DNA of 64,000 bases from Neelides folsomi (lineage: Eukaryota > Arthropoda > Collembola > Neelipleona > Neelidae), in contig JAQGBZ010000322.1 in assembly GCA_034687125.1 (NCBI GenBank), positions 1 through 64,000 on the forward strand, read 5' to 3'. A program made the position numbers and the translations under genes. This document shows positions 34,826 to 47,075 of the stretch, piece after piece. Below the pieces are notes generated by a model that did not search any database, was not told the DNA's origin, and saw only the letters and a list, made by a program, of their open reading frames with translations. Positions within the stretch are counted from its first letter, which is position 1; every line of letters begins with the position of its first letter.

Positions 34826-37136
34826 TTATTTTCGGAATTAACGATTTACAATAACAGTAATTTTTAATAAGAGAGTCATTAGCACAAATTGAATCATTTC
34901 CATAATTTGAAGTTCTAATGACACTTTTGACATTCCACTCCTTTGCTTTTTTCCCAATATAAGATTCAAAAACTCCTCGGCCTGGCAAAGCCGCCACTGT
35001 GATTCCAAACAGCTCTTCAACTTCAGTGTTGTCGTCGGACAAATCCACAAAGATCCTTTGCGAACTTAAAACGGATTTAAAAACCAATTGGGCACATTGA
35101 GGGAAACTTTTCAAAAGCTCATTCAAATATTTGACAATTTCTTTTGCTGCTTCTTCATCAACTTTCCAATCCTTCGCACTGGTCGTAATATGTTGATGAC
35201 AAATGCAAAATTCCATCGGAATTCCCGCATCGTTACAACTTCGTTTATTCGGAATCGGAAGGAACAAACTAATCCCTCTAGGAATTTTCCCCAAATTTCG
35301 AAGAATTCCCTCCCTTGTTTTTATCCTCTCATCAGTGATTCTTCTCAAATCGAGCAAATCTTTCATCGTTTGGTAAAAGTCATAATGTGTGATTAAAGAA
35401 AAATCATTCGATTTTAAATTCCTAATTGCTCCATTAAAATCCTGGTAGAATTTTTGAGGGAAAATGAAATAAATAAATGGCATTCGGGCTTCTAATTGTC
35501 CTTGGATTGTGTCGCTAATTCCTGACCAGCGAATTCCATGATCGCTCATTAAAATTAAAACAGTTTGTTTTAAATGTCCCTCCGTTTCCATCCACTTAAT
35601 TGTGTTTAGAAGAATTTCATCCCCTAATTTCGAATAATTGATATAATCATGAAAGAGAGAAGTCGCCCACATGAATTCGAAATATCGTTGCGATTTCATT
35701 TCCCCGATGAAATTCGCCATTTTCCGGACGAGGTCCAACATGATTTCGAAGGCAAGTCTGGGGCCATAGCAGAAATTGGCATTGAGGGGTTTGTGATTTC
35801 CCAATTTTTCATCGGCCATTTTGAAGAAGGGTTCGAAAAAATAATCCACGGGGCTTCCTTTGAATCCTCTTTTTAAATAATTGAAAATTCCGATTTTGGG
35901 AGCGTCTTCGAAATAGATCGTGTAATAACCCTTGTTTTGGAAATCTGTCCAGAGGAAGGGGCAATGGTCGAAGGAGTCTTTTTTGATATCGGGGAAACAA
36001 ACAGTTTTTAGTTCATCGGCTGGCCTTCCAGTAAGACCGGGAATCTAATTAATTTAAAAGTTTTTAATCATTTAAATTTAACCATATTTTAATTAACATT
36101 TAAAATATTTAATTAAACTAATAAAAATTATGATTTTTATTACTAGTATTGGAAATGTGTTATGTCCAACTTTAGTTAATCCGTTCATTTCAATAGCTTC
36201 AAGATCCTTCATTATGTAATCACGTGTTTTTGGCATTGATCTATTTAGGTAAATTAATTATTTTAATTAAATTAAATTGAGTAAATTAAGTAAATTTTTA
36301 ATTTTTATGAACCAGGTATATGTAAGATTAAATGTTAATTTAAGAACCAACCGTTTAAAATTCATGTGAGAAATGGAGTCAAGACCAAGAACAACAACAT
36401 TGTATTGTTTAGTTAAATCATAATCCAAATCAATCGAACCAGAATTCTTCAATTCTTCAAGACGATTTTCAACCGAAGCTTTTTTTCGTATTAAAGGGAA
36501 AATGTCAACTAGCGAAGTTTCATTTTCATTCTCAGGGTTTTGACAATAAATTGAAATGGCATTGGCATTAAAATCTAATTCAATTTCTGTTTCGACTTCT
36601 TTAATTAAAATGCATTCTTTGGACTCACTGTTGGAATAAAATAATTAAAATCTTAATATAAAATATATACCTGTAAATGTAAAAAAACGTAAATGTTAAT
36701 GTTAATTAAAATTAGTTTACTTGAAAGTGATTTCATTCGATTTGAGCTTGGGACTTTGATTCAACAATTTGTAGCAACAATTTTTAAACTCAAATTCCCC
36801 AAGTCGATCCAAATATTGGAGTTTAGACGAAGAAAGATCCATTTGAAATAAAAGGGAATAATTTTCTCTGCAATTAATCATTTCTGGTTCTTCCATTGAT
36901 TTGGAATTCATTACGGATTGGTCAAACGGATCCAAAATTGGTATTTTACACTTCTTACTTTCGCTTCTTTCACGGTCGTTTGTTAAATATCTTGAATTGG
37001 ATAAATTCTTAACTTTGTTCATTAAAGCTTTCTGCACATTTTCATTCCCGTAAATGAAGTACAAAGTGAAGACCAAAAGTGCAAACCAAATGACTTGACA
37101 TTGATTTTTAACTTTTAATCCTTTTGTTCTCTCCAT
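34806..37136 (-). CDS. DUF229 membrane protein (sulfatase/phosphatase fold)
   Basis: Four exons, 37136-36721, 36627-36352, 36240-36144 and 36044-34806, give 675 aa. DUF229 proteins belong to the alkaline-phosphatase/sulfatase superfamily; their substrate is not known. Residues about 16-30 (IWFALLVFTLYFIYG) form a signal anchor, predicting a type II membrane protein with a lumenal or extracellular domain. Family marks are VVVLGLDSISHMNFKRSMPK, then GHNTFPIL, CPFLWTDF and KGYYTIYFEDAP. Next come MSDHGIRWSGISDTIQG, EARMPFIYF and CNDAGIPMEFCICHQ. The nucleophile position of the superfamily falls near DSIS, and the DHG motif supplies metal ligands. The protein is complete with many conserved cysteines. 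I start at ATG 37136, the first ATG in frame. It is convergent with the secreted-protein gene. Confidence 0.9.
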
Positions 37137-37985
37137 ATTCAATTTAACAATTCAATTATTAAATAAAAGTAAAATTCAAGTTTTAATGTTCACAATTTGC
37201 ATAGTTAAATGAAATATTTAAATAAACCGTGTGAAGACTAACGGCTATTAAATTATTGTCTTATTACTTTCTTGGGTTATTAATCTTATTAAAGATCGTA
37301 ATCAATAAATTGCTATTGTCATTAAAAATTAGGATGCTAAGCTTAAAAGATAAATATATTAAGCTAAATATATTAAGTACCTATATCGACTAAATGTTCT
37401 TATTGGTCTCAAATTACTATTAGATAAAAACTCACTTTAATTGCGTTGTCCAAATATTAATATAAGATGATTTTATCGTTATTAAATATTATAAGATAGG
37501 TTAGGTTAGGAATATGAACATTGTGAACAGTCTCAATGTCAGACCTTGACTGTCAATTTTTCCAATGGTCCTTAAAAAAGGATTTTAAACCATAAAACTT
37601 GAACCTTTTTGAGTTATATTAAGAACTAACCTTTTTTATTGGAAAATAAACACTTTATATTCATAATCCTATTAAAAGGACATAAGGTAGGTAGATATAT
37701 TTAGCAATATGTTCATATAGGTATTTTATGTTCTATCCGGTAAAATGTTCCATATTGTAATATAGGTTTAATAACTAAATCTACTTACATTATGTTTCAA
37801 TATCTCTACGAATAATTCTGTACTTAAATGTATAATCCTTATTTACAATGAAAATGAATACTAATATGAAAAAAATGCGATTAATTTTATAGTTTTACAA
37901 ATTGTTTTCACGAAGTTTATTCAAACTCCCAATGTAATTTGATACAAATTTTTATTTAATTTATAAAAGAGATAATTTTAATGTT
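37137..37985. other. Intergenic between DUF229 and PSMB1
   Basis: DUF229 promoter side on the left, PSMB1 3' UTR on the right. It contains TAGGTTAGGTTAGG (37497-37510), nearly three units of the TTAGG telomere-type word. A minus-strand poly(A) signal candidate for PSMB1 lies at 37951-37956. Confidence 0.5.
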
Positions 37986-39004
37986 TTAATCAACTCGGAG
38001 ACCAAAGTGCTCTTCCTTGATTCCTTCCTTCGTGATGATTTTAATAAGAATTCCATCACCTGTGTAGATGTCACGTTCCGCTGCTGAGGTGAAAACATCT
38101 TTCACGATTTCAAGAGCTCTCACAATCGACATGGGCTCCGTTGGTTTGATCTTCTGGTTCTTGAGACCAACCTTAATTAAAAATTAAATTAAATTAAATT
38201 AAATTAAATTATCTTAACATAAAAACTCACAAACTGACTACTTATTAAAATAAATTTTATTTAAATTTTAAATGTAAACTTACCTGGCTGTCGAGCAACG
38301 GTTGGAGAAGAGCTCCAGAAGAACCACCAGCATGGTAAGTGTCTTTGTCACAATGCCCAACTGGATCGTAGCTATAGACAACTCCGTTCCCTTCCTCGTC
38401 GAGTCCAGCGACAACATTGGAGACGTAATAAGGGAAGAATCGCTTGTTGTACAAAAGAGTCGAAATCATCTGAGCAACTGCAGCCGTTGACATTTCCCTA
38501 TGATGCTCATGTTTGTAAAGCTAAAATAAATTCAGATTTGAGAATATATTCATGATTACAAAAATTAATTGGAATTTAATGATTAAAATACCTTCAACCG
38601 GGATTCAACAACTCTGGACAGAGTCAAACAATCACACCAACAACCAGAAAATCCCAAAACCGAATGATTGTTCAGAACTTTCAATTTGGGTTGATCCCGA
38701 GTGTAGATTTGGAACCCGGTACTCAAACGGGTATCAGAGGCGATGATTGCAAATCCTGGACCTCCAATTGCAACAATGCTCCTATAAATAATAAATTGGT
38801 TAATCCATATAATTATTAATTAGGCAGTTAATAATTATAAAATTTAATAGATTTCTTGGTTAATTAAACCAAGTTTATTTTAAATAAATGCTCTTTGTAG
38901 ATTTCTCACCCTCCATTGTCGGAGTACGGCGACCATCCGTGGGCCAAAGGCCCATTTTCAACTTGAGGATGAGTGGAGTTGTTTCTCATCAAAGAAAGCG
39001 ACAT
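37986..39004 (-). CDS. PSMB1: 20S proteasome subunit beta-6 (PSMB1)
   Basis: Four exons, 39004-38910, 38781-38592, 38520-38284 and 38171-37986, give 235 aa (human 241). Beta-6 is a non-catalytic beta-ring subunit of the proteasome core. Family text includes [72 protein letters not shown] and SYDPVG. There is no exposed catalytic threonine after NGG (Ser instead), as expected for this subunit. It is head to head with LSM2, 346 bp from start to start. Confidence 0.97.
38181..38211. repeat. (AAATT)6 microsatellite
   Basis: Six perfect pentamer units just upstream (in transcript sense) of the PSMB1 exon 4 acceptor, in intron 3. A good length-polymorphism candidate. Confidence 0.85.
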
Positions 39005-39349
39005 GATGAGAAGTTTAACGTACTTTAACCGTCTTCCGCTATTTAAATTTAATTACAATTAAGAAATTGAGAGAAAATGAAAATTCTCAGCTCCGGCTTC
39101 AATCCGTCAAATGTGCAATGTAATGATTCGTTGGTCTAACACTCGCGATCTTTAGGAGGTTGCTTCAATCTCCGCTTCACTCTTTATACTTATACATTCA
39201 TTGGGCATTTGGGGATTTGGAAGTGAAACGCCGCTTGTTGAAATTACATTTAATTATAATTAAAATTAAAGGTTTCTTAATTAAAAGTTAAGTTGTATTG
39301 GAGAACATTATTTAATTGAGGAGCACCAGTTGTGAAACCTTCAAGAATA
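39005..39349. promoter_or_regulatory. Bidirectional PSMB1/LSM2 promoter
   Basis: 345 bp between divergent start codons. A GC-richer core lies at about 39080-39240 (CTCCGGCTTCAATCCG, AACGCCGCTTGTTG), with AT-rich sequence towards LSM2. No TATA box recognised. Confidence 0.6.
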
Positions 39350-40045
39350 ATGGTGAGCGCTTAATAAGATTCTTTAAATTAACAATTACATTCATTGATT
39401 CATGTTTATTAATTACAATTGAATGGAAGCAATTTTATTAAACTAATTGTAATTCTTTTTTTCTAGTTGTTTTACTCATTTTTCAAATCCCTAATTGGGA
39501 AGGAAGTCGTGGTTGAATTGAAGAATGACCTCTCGTAAGTGACTTTGATATAACTCTACCTTTAATCCTTTAATTTACCTAATCTTAATTCTTTATTTAC
39601 AATAATAATAAACCACACTAAAGAAATCATACACAGAATGATGATTTTAATTTTATACACGTTTAGTATTTAATCTGTTAATATTTTATTCTGTTTATAA
39701 TGTCAACTAATTGTTTGGGTTTATTATTTGGTTCAATAGGATTTGCGGAACTCTCCATTCAGTTGACCAATACCTGAACTTGAAGTTAATTGACATCAAC
39801 GTCACCGATTCAGAAAAATATCCTCATATGGTGAGGATTTTTATTTAACTTTTAACTATGATTTAATTTTAACTATGAATTACTAAATGAGTATTATTCT
39901 TAATTGTTCTATTTGTTAGCTTTCAGTCAAGAGCTGCTTCATCAGAGGATCTGTAATTCGTTATGTTCAATTGCCCGGAGAGGAAATCGACACCCAACTT
40001 CTTCAAGATGCAGCTAGGAAGGAATCGATTCATTCGAGAACTTAA
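39350..40045 (+). CDS. LSM2: U6 snRNA-associated Sm-like protein LSm2
   Basis: Four exons: 39350-39352, 39467-39534, 39740-39830 and 39920-40045. They give 95 aa, exactly the human length. LSm2 is a ring subunit of LSm2-8 (U6 snRNA, nucleus) and LSm1-7 (decapping, cytoplasm). Sm motif 1 is GKEVVVELKNDLSICGTLHS through LNLKLIDI; Sm motif 2 is CFIRGSVIRYVQLP. Exon 1 contributes only the ATG, directly followed by the donor GTGAGC. The second exon then begins LFYSFFKSL, exactly as the family continues after Met1. Head to head with PSMB1. Confidence 0.96.
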
Positions 40046-40989
40046 GTTAATTGAATTAAATGTGAATGCATGCGAGTGTTAATTTGATATTGAAATGAAT
40101 TTGTTATATTTAAAATAAGAAGTTAAAATGGACATGATATTTATTAATTGGTCTTTTAATCATTTATTTCAATTAATGCCAAACTTTTATTTCTCTTTAT
40201 CTGTTAAAATCTAGAAACTTTCGCTTTGGATTGTAATTAAAATTTATCATATCTTTACTATTTACATAAGTATTTACAACATTCACTTGTATTTCAATAT
40301 TTAAATTAATTTTCTTTATTTAAATTTTTACAAACTAATGATAAATATATAAATTTTTGAAGAGTTAAAATCAAATTCATTTCTTGCATTCATTTACTAA
40401 ATACATATAACATTATTATAACTTTACATTATAATTAATGTATTAGCAATTGGAATTAGCATACATTTATATATTTTATATGTATGTAATATTATACTAA
40501 CCTATGTATTATGTACTCTATGTAAAAGTTTATTCTGTAAGTACAAATATGCATAGTTTGAATGTACGAATATAATGCGAGTTAACATAGTTTATAAAAG
40601 CACATAAATATATCTATTTTAGATTTAATTGTTTTAACTATAAATATAGTTAAAATTAATTGATTCTATTTTACAATTCAACTTATATTTAAATGAGATC
40701 AAATCCTCATTTCTTTCCTTGCACCCTTATTGGAATGAGAGCCGTGTGTTGGAGCCAAAAGACGGATTTCAAGACCTTCGATTTGAAGGGATAAATAGGG
40801 CTAAGAGAAGTCTATGAAAAGTACGTGGGAAAAGAAGAAGAAAAAGAGCTGAGAGAGAAAGAAGGGAATTGGCAGAGGAATTTGGAGAGATCTCGGGAAT
40901 CCAATAAAGAATTGAATCCGAGGTTCCCTTTGTTGAGATTTATCTGGGAGATTCTCGGAGATTCACCCCGGAGATTCATCTCTGAGGTC
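40046..40989. other. Intergenic, LSM2 and Lmx1 3' ends
   Basis: AT-rich to 40690, then a GC-richer, purine-rich block (40700-40990) that is probably the Lmx1 3' UTR. Frames inside it are shadows. Confidence 0.5.
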
Positions 40990-43602
40990 TTAGGGGTCGG
41001 TGAAGTATGAGTTTTGCATGAGATAGAGTTTGTCGATAGGATTGATTTGGCTGTAGGAGGGGAGAAGGTCCGTAGGGGCAGAATGATGCGGAGGATTTTC
41101 CAAATTGTGAAGCTCCGGTCCGGAATCGTCAAGTTGCTCAAGACCCGTGCTGTCATCCAATGATAGCTCGGAACTACAAAAGCTCTCGCCTATACAATTA
41201 AAATTAAATTAGTTAAAATCCATAGTTTTTAAATGTCAATTTAGAATCAAAAATTTTGATTTTTAAATGTCTAAAAAAATTTAATATCAAAAATTTAGTA
41301 TGTCAAAATGTCAAATTTTTAAATGCGTATTTTTTTCGAATGTTAAATTTAAATGTTAACTTTTAATGTTAATTTAAATGTTAATTTAACGATGTCAATT
41401 ACCTTCAGGTGAATATGGCATATTAGGATTAAGAGGTTGTGACCCAGAAGGAGTAAAAGGGTCATCGGAGGCTCCTTCAAAGTAATGACCCGAAGGTTCA
41501 GAAGAAGAAGTGTCGCTTTTATGTTTTTCTTCCTTGTCCTTTGAAGAGTCTTTGTCTCCTTTGGATGAATCCGTGTCTTGCTTGGCTTTCCTCTGCAACT
41601 TCTTCATTTTGGCTCGTTGGTTCTGGAACCAAACTTGGACGACCCGTACACTTAAACCTGTTTCTTTCGCTAAAGCTTCCCGAACTTTTCTGCAGGGTTT
41701 TGGACTGATTTCGAAAGAAGCCTTAAATTGCCGTCGTTGTGATGAAGTCAGGATTGTCCTTGGACGTTTCGGTCCTCGACGTCCGTCCCTTGGGCGACTA
41801 TTTTCATCACCGATCACATCGTCGCTTCCTACAAAATTAAATTTAATCTCTAATTAAATCATATTAATTTACTTAATTTTTACAATCTTATTTATTTTCA
41901 CAAATTCTGAATTTTAACAATTTGTGTAATTTTGGCAATTATAGCTTTGCATGGAAAAAGTAAATGGAAAAGTGGCGGGTTTAATTTTTTTAAATGTTGA
42001 TTACCTCTTGGACTATTTGATTGTTGGAGAAGATACATTTCCTTCTCAAAGTCCGCACGACAATACACCTGAGTTCCACGCAAGATGAATTGGTCACCTT
42101 TTTGGAGTGGGGAGCAGCAAGCCGCACAGACGAAGCATGCCAGATGAAACACGTGCGCCTGTTTACCCATAAATCATAGTTATAAAATGATCATTAAACG
42201 CCCCGGCGAACCCTCACCCTCCAAATGGACAATTCAATCCCACCCTACAAATCCTACAAATATCAGGCCCAATATTTCACAAAATCAACTGACCGAAACA
42301 CATTGAATTCCATTAAGAAATAAAACAAAGGATTTGGCGCTATTTAAACATTAATTAATTTTTTTAATTAATTATATAAACTGTAATTTTTATAATAGTA
42401 GATTTGTCCATGTGAGAGAGTTTGATTATTTTCCTTGAACATAATCATATGTATATCATACCATATATCATATCATGATATTAGAATATTTGTGAATGTT
42501 ATTTGCATATGTATACTAACAATAAGCACCAATTTGACCTTTTTGTAAAAATACCTTCATTATCATTTTCATAGTTAATTTAGTTTATTTTGTGGGAATT
42601 TGAGAATTGTAGTTAATAAACTACAATTGAATTGAATTGGATTGGATTGAATAAAAAGGAAAAATGATTTTCCCACTGAACCGATTTCATCCCGAATGAA
42701 AAATGAAAATCCAACATGCTGGATTTATGTTTTTCAATCCCTCCAATCCGATTTTGATTCACCATTTGTCTTTTTTAGAGGTTTAAAAACAACAAAAGTC
42801 AATATGCCAATTTGATCAAATCTTTTTCCCTTTCTCACTGACTCTCTATATCCTAACCTTACATAGCTTTCAATCCAAATAATTGTAAAGACATCCTATT
42901 CAATATATCATGTCATTCAGCAATAAAAAAATTTAATATAACTAAATATTAATTAACAACTTAATTTATATTTAAAAAATCTTTAAAAAATCTTTACAAC
43001 TCAATATTAACCCCGATTAGCTTATTAAAATAGTTAATTTTTAATAAAAATTAGTTTTCTTACAGCAGCTCTCATGACAAGCTCTTGGGGCAAAAGTCTT
43101 TCTCCACAACGTGAACATTTGACTCCGAATATTCTGTCGTAATCGTGTTTGCAATAGAGCTTCGAGTTCCTCCAGTAGCATGAGTGTGAAAGGGGTGAAT
43201 GGCAGACACAGCAAGTTAAGCATTCTTCGTGCCAAGGTGTTTCGCCAACCTTTAAAACCCACCTGTCACGAATCTTCTGTCCGCAACCTTCGCAAACTTC
43301 TCCTCGACCGTGGTTCCCTTCTGGAATTAAAAAATATTTAAATTCATTTTTAACTTAAAATATCAGTAAATTTAATAACATTAAAGTTAACTAAAGCTCA
43401 AAATTAATATTAGAGTTAATTAAGTCTAACATTAACGTTAGTGTTAATTTAACATTAGGAATTCTCTAATTGTTTTTATTAACTCAACAATTAAGAAATT
43501 GGAATATGGGATTCGGTGCAAATTGGAAAATCTACATTGAGTTTATGACTTTTACTTACCGGCAGAATCTGGATCTTTGATAGAGTCTTTAAACTCTAAC
43601 AT
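40990..43602 (-). CDS. Lmx1: LIM-homeodomain transcription factor, Lmx1 class
   Basis: Five exons: 43602-43560, 43320-43064, 42158-42005, 41828-41403 and 41189-40990, giving 359 aa (human LMX1A/B about 380). LIM1 spans roughly residues 24-77 ([34 protein letters not shown]). LIM2 spans 83-138 ([43 protein letters not shown]). The homeodomain is at about 168-228, with [20 protein letters not shown] and [16 protein letters not shown]. The tail ends [17 protein letters not shown], matching the LMX1B C-terminus NPIDRLYSMQSSYF. The factor acts in the nucleus; in vertebrates it patterns dorsal limb and certain neurons. An ATG at 43637 is out of frame, so I start at 43602 (MLEFKDSIK). Confidence 0.96.
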
Positions 43603-44516
43603 TTTTTCTCTTATACCGAAAAATGCCGTTGGTTGCATCAAACGTTCACTTTGACCAATTTAACAAAATTCTATTCAAAATCTCAAATCTCACATAACAC
43701 TTTAAATTTTAGCAAAATAAGCAAAATCTCACAAATAACTCAAATAACACTTTACTTTCTCTCTATTTGACTATTTAGTGTAAAACGGCCATTAAGGTTT
43801 AATAATTGCCATTTGACATATTGATGTCATTTAAGGTAATTAACTAACCACACTGTGAATTAATGTCGAAGAGATGAACTCAGTTTTAACATGATGAACT
43901 TTTTGATGCGGCGGGTTTAAACGGGTTTGAACTTTTAGGAAACGGTTTAGAAAATGAATGTTAAAATTGGGGGATTTCGAGGCGAAAGTGAAGAATTTTT
44001 GGTCTTTTGGTTCACACTTATTAAACCTCGTTGGGAGTGTTAATGGATGAGGAATTGTATTGAGTTATTGACGGGTTCGTGGGAGAGAGCTCTGAGACTC
44101 GGGAGGGCAAAGGTGATAGACACGACTATAGGGCGGATCGAAGAGTCGGAATGGAAAAAGCCTGAGTTTTTCATCCATCACTCCCCGACTGCTACAGGAG
44201 TTGCTCAAGAGAACTTCCCGAGCTCTCCGAATCTCGGAGGTTTTCGTGCGTGCAGTTCCCGCCTCATCCCGGACTGAGCCAACCCACGGGTTTTCGTCCT
44301 CCTCCCCACTCGAACCAACCCTCTTCATTAAACCACCCGCAGTCGCCAAACTCCCATGCCCGCCCTTTAAACAAAACCCGACTCAACAAACGACAGAGAA
44401 AATCACCCGGCTTTTCACATTCACAATTAATTAAATTTAACTAACTAATATCTAACTTTAGCTAACTAATATGATAGTTAAATAACATTTATCAACTTAA
44501 CTAACTACTATGTATG
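43603..44516. promoter_or_regulatory. Lmx1 upstream region
   Basis: Promoter-side sequence of Lmx1. A GC-richer block at 44040-44400 stands out from the surroundings and has short open frames in several phases but no splice-consistent gene. It is a candidate promoter-proximal control region. Confidence 0.4.
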
Positions 44517-44596
44517 TACAGGGTGGGCCATAAGTTGCTTTCTTTTTTATACAATTGTTTATTTAAAAAAGAAAGCAACTTATGGTCCACTCTGTA
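44517..44596. mobile_element. CAGGGTG-family MITE, complete (80 bp)
   Basis: Begins TACAGGGTGGGCCATAAGTT and ends AACTTATGGTCCACTCTGTA. The ends pair over about 30 bases around a short AT-rich centre containing ATACAATTGTTTAT. The flanking TA fits Tc1/mariner-type target duplication. It is non-coding and nearly one hairpin. Confidence 0.8.
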
Positions 44597-46996
44597 TATT
44601 AAATAACTAATAACAAAATTAACCAACTAACATACAAATAACCTAAAATAACCTAAACTAACCTAAAGCTAATAATTTTGAATAGAACAAAGAGATAACT
44701 GTTTAATTTTTAAGAAAATCTTTAATTTAAAACAAAACATTTAAAATTCTCTTCGGAATTTTTAATAACCAATATCAAATAACAATTTATGTCATCATTG
44801 CCTTAATATTGAAACCATTAATTGACACATATTGGTTTGCAATTATTCGTAGATTGATGTGATCTGTCCGAATTGTATTCTTATGATAAAGTAAATTATG
44901 TCATCAGCGAGGAGAACCCAAATTGTATTAAAATCCTACGGCTGTGGTGGAAAAAGGGGAGGACAAAACATTCACTTTTTTGATTTTTCATTCTTCTATT
45001 TATCCCATTCATTTCCCCTCTAAGCGAGTCGCGTAGTAAAAGTGGGAGCGGAGTGAATGGGAAGCTGTGAGACAAAAAGAGTGAAATGATCCTTATAATC
45101 ACGCGGATCACATTCACTCCCGTCTAATAACCCTAAACGCATTGATTCAATTCATATAAACCTATGGTGTAAAAAAGAGGGTCCTTCATATTACATATAT
45201 AAATATGTATTAGATCATATTGTTATATAAATTCTATATCTCTCCCTCTTCGTCCCTTATGGAATGATTCGGAAGTTTGAGGAGCCACAGCTGAGGTCGA
45301 CCGCCTGGATATGAAATATATCATATAGCTATATTTTATGTAAGCACATGTATGGTATATCCCTCTTATGTGTATGGACTGAGATTCAATTGAATTCAAT
45401 TGGGACGACCGACACATATTGTAGGTATCGATTCTAATCGTGAAATCGGCCACACGTGTTGCTCCCTTCGTCCTGCCTCTTTTACCCTCACTTTGCATAT
45501 CACTACAACTATACAATATATCCATATATTTAATATACGTAACGTATACATCTAGATTATATATTCGTATTAGATATATCCATATTGTCCTTTTACCATT
45601 AGTTAAGAGATGAGTAGCGGAACTGAATAACTACAATAGTAATATATATCCACTTTGTGTATTTACATTTAAGTAAGGTAGTTATATAAATAAATAAATA
45701 TGGTTATGTATCTGGTATATACTCCAGTCTGTATTTATATAACTATTGTACCTACTATATTGTATAATTGGTATTTATATGTATAGTACAGTATGTATAG
45801 GATAAGTATGTAGTTATGCAGTGAAAGCATGTTCATATGAAAAAATGCACTATATTTGTATAGGTAAATATTTTGTATATTTTGTGTATGATATGGTTGG
45901 TGGTGTCATCGGGGTCCATTGTGTCCATCCACCTGATCTCAATAACCTTCCCCTTTTATCCGGAATTTCACGGTGTTCCTTTTGGGTCCCCTTTTCCATC
46001 TGTCATCTGGGCTTGTCTAATTAGACGGAGTGATGGAAAAGCTAATCGCTTTTACATCCAAACCCATTCAATACAACTTACATAATCCTTCACAAGCCCT
46101 CGTTCTTTTTCTATAATACTTAAAACTCCCTTTTGTTGATACAACAATTTTACAACTTTAAAGTGTTGTTTTTTACCTAAACAAATACACAAAATACACG
46201 CGGCTTGGAATTAACAAAACACTTCAACTTGTATTTATTTAACTTCATTAAAATTTTAAATTCCCTATGTTTGGAAAGTAGTTTTGTTATTGGAACTTTG
46301 CATGTTTTTGGAATTCGCTGTTTTTGAACTTTGCATGTTTTGCATCTTGTTTTTGGTGGTCTTGAAAATGTAAGGAAGTTGTTTTGCGTGCAGAAGGATT
46401 GAACGGGGATTGAATGGGGAATTGTGGATTGAAAGGTGTGGGGAATTTTGTGCAGAGTAATTTACTATTTTGGGTGTTGAGTGATTGACACCTTTGTAAT
46501 GATGATTCTGAGTGATAAGTGGAGGTATTTAAATTCTAATCCAAGGGGTTGTGTAATGAAAGGTTAAGGTTACTCGGGAAGGGGAAGTTTGCGTGGGGCC
46601 ATTAGGAGCTCTAATAAGTTGTTGATTTGATGGTCCATTAAAAGTAGATAAATTAGGGCTTACTTCCGCTCTTTTCAACTCTCCCCTTTTCGACTCAATC
46701 CACGCTTGTCACAAAATGTCAAATTACCACTTTTTAATTGAAACCTCTCAGGATGGGACTCAACGGAGACAACCTCAAGATGACACCAAAATTAATCACC
46801 AAGATTTATAAAAAACTTTTTAAAAACATTTTTCTAATCTAAAACTAACTTTTTTCTAATTTAAGTATTTAGATTATTCTAACTCTAAACTTACAATTAG
46901 TTTATCCTAACTTTAAAAATTCATAAAAGTTAAATTTTTAATTAAAAATCTAACTAACTGTATAACTGTAATATTAGTAAATTAGTTTCTAAAATA
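44597..46996. other. Gene-free upstream region of Lmx1, part 2
   Basis: Many TATGTA/GTATAC-type simple words at 45160-45900. Moderately complex blocks lie at 44880-45120, 45230-45500 and 46380-46790. A triplicated AACCTAAA-type word occurs at 44637-44666. No gene supported. Confidence 0.5.
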
Positions 46997-47075
46997 TACA
47001 GGGTGGGCTTTTAAGATCGCGACATTTTTAATCCATAATAACAATAACGTCACGAATTTAGAAGCCCACCCTGTA
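46997..47075. mobile_element. MITE with CAGGGTGGGCTT ends (79 bp)
   Basis: Starts TACAGGGTGGGCTTTTAA and ends AGAAGCCCACCCTGTA. The outer 14-16 bases are inverted repeats. The interior (GATCGCGACATTTTTAATCC) differs from the 44517 family, so this is a second family with the same terminal core, again flanked by TA. Confidence 0.75.

Noticed and set aside
43602-43637. Upstream ATG at 43637 as a longer Lmx1 start
   Set aside because: Reading from it meets TAA after GCATTTTCGGTA and it is out of frame with the LIM exons.
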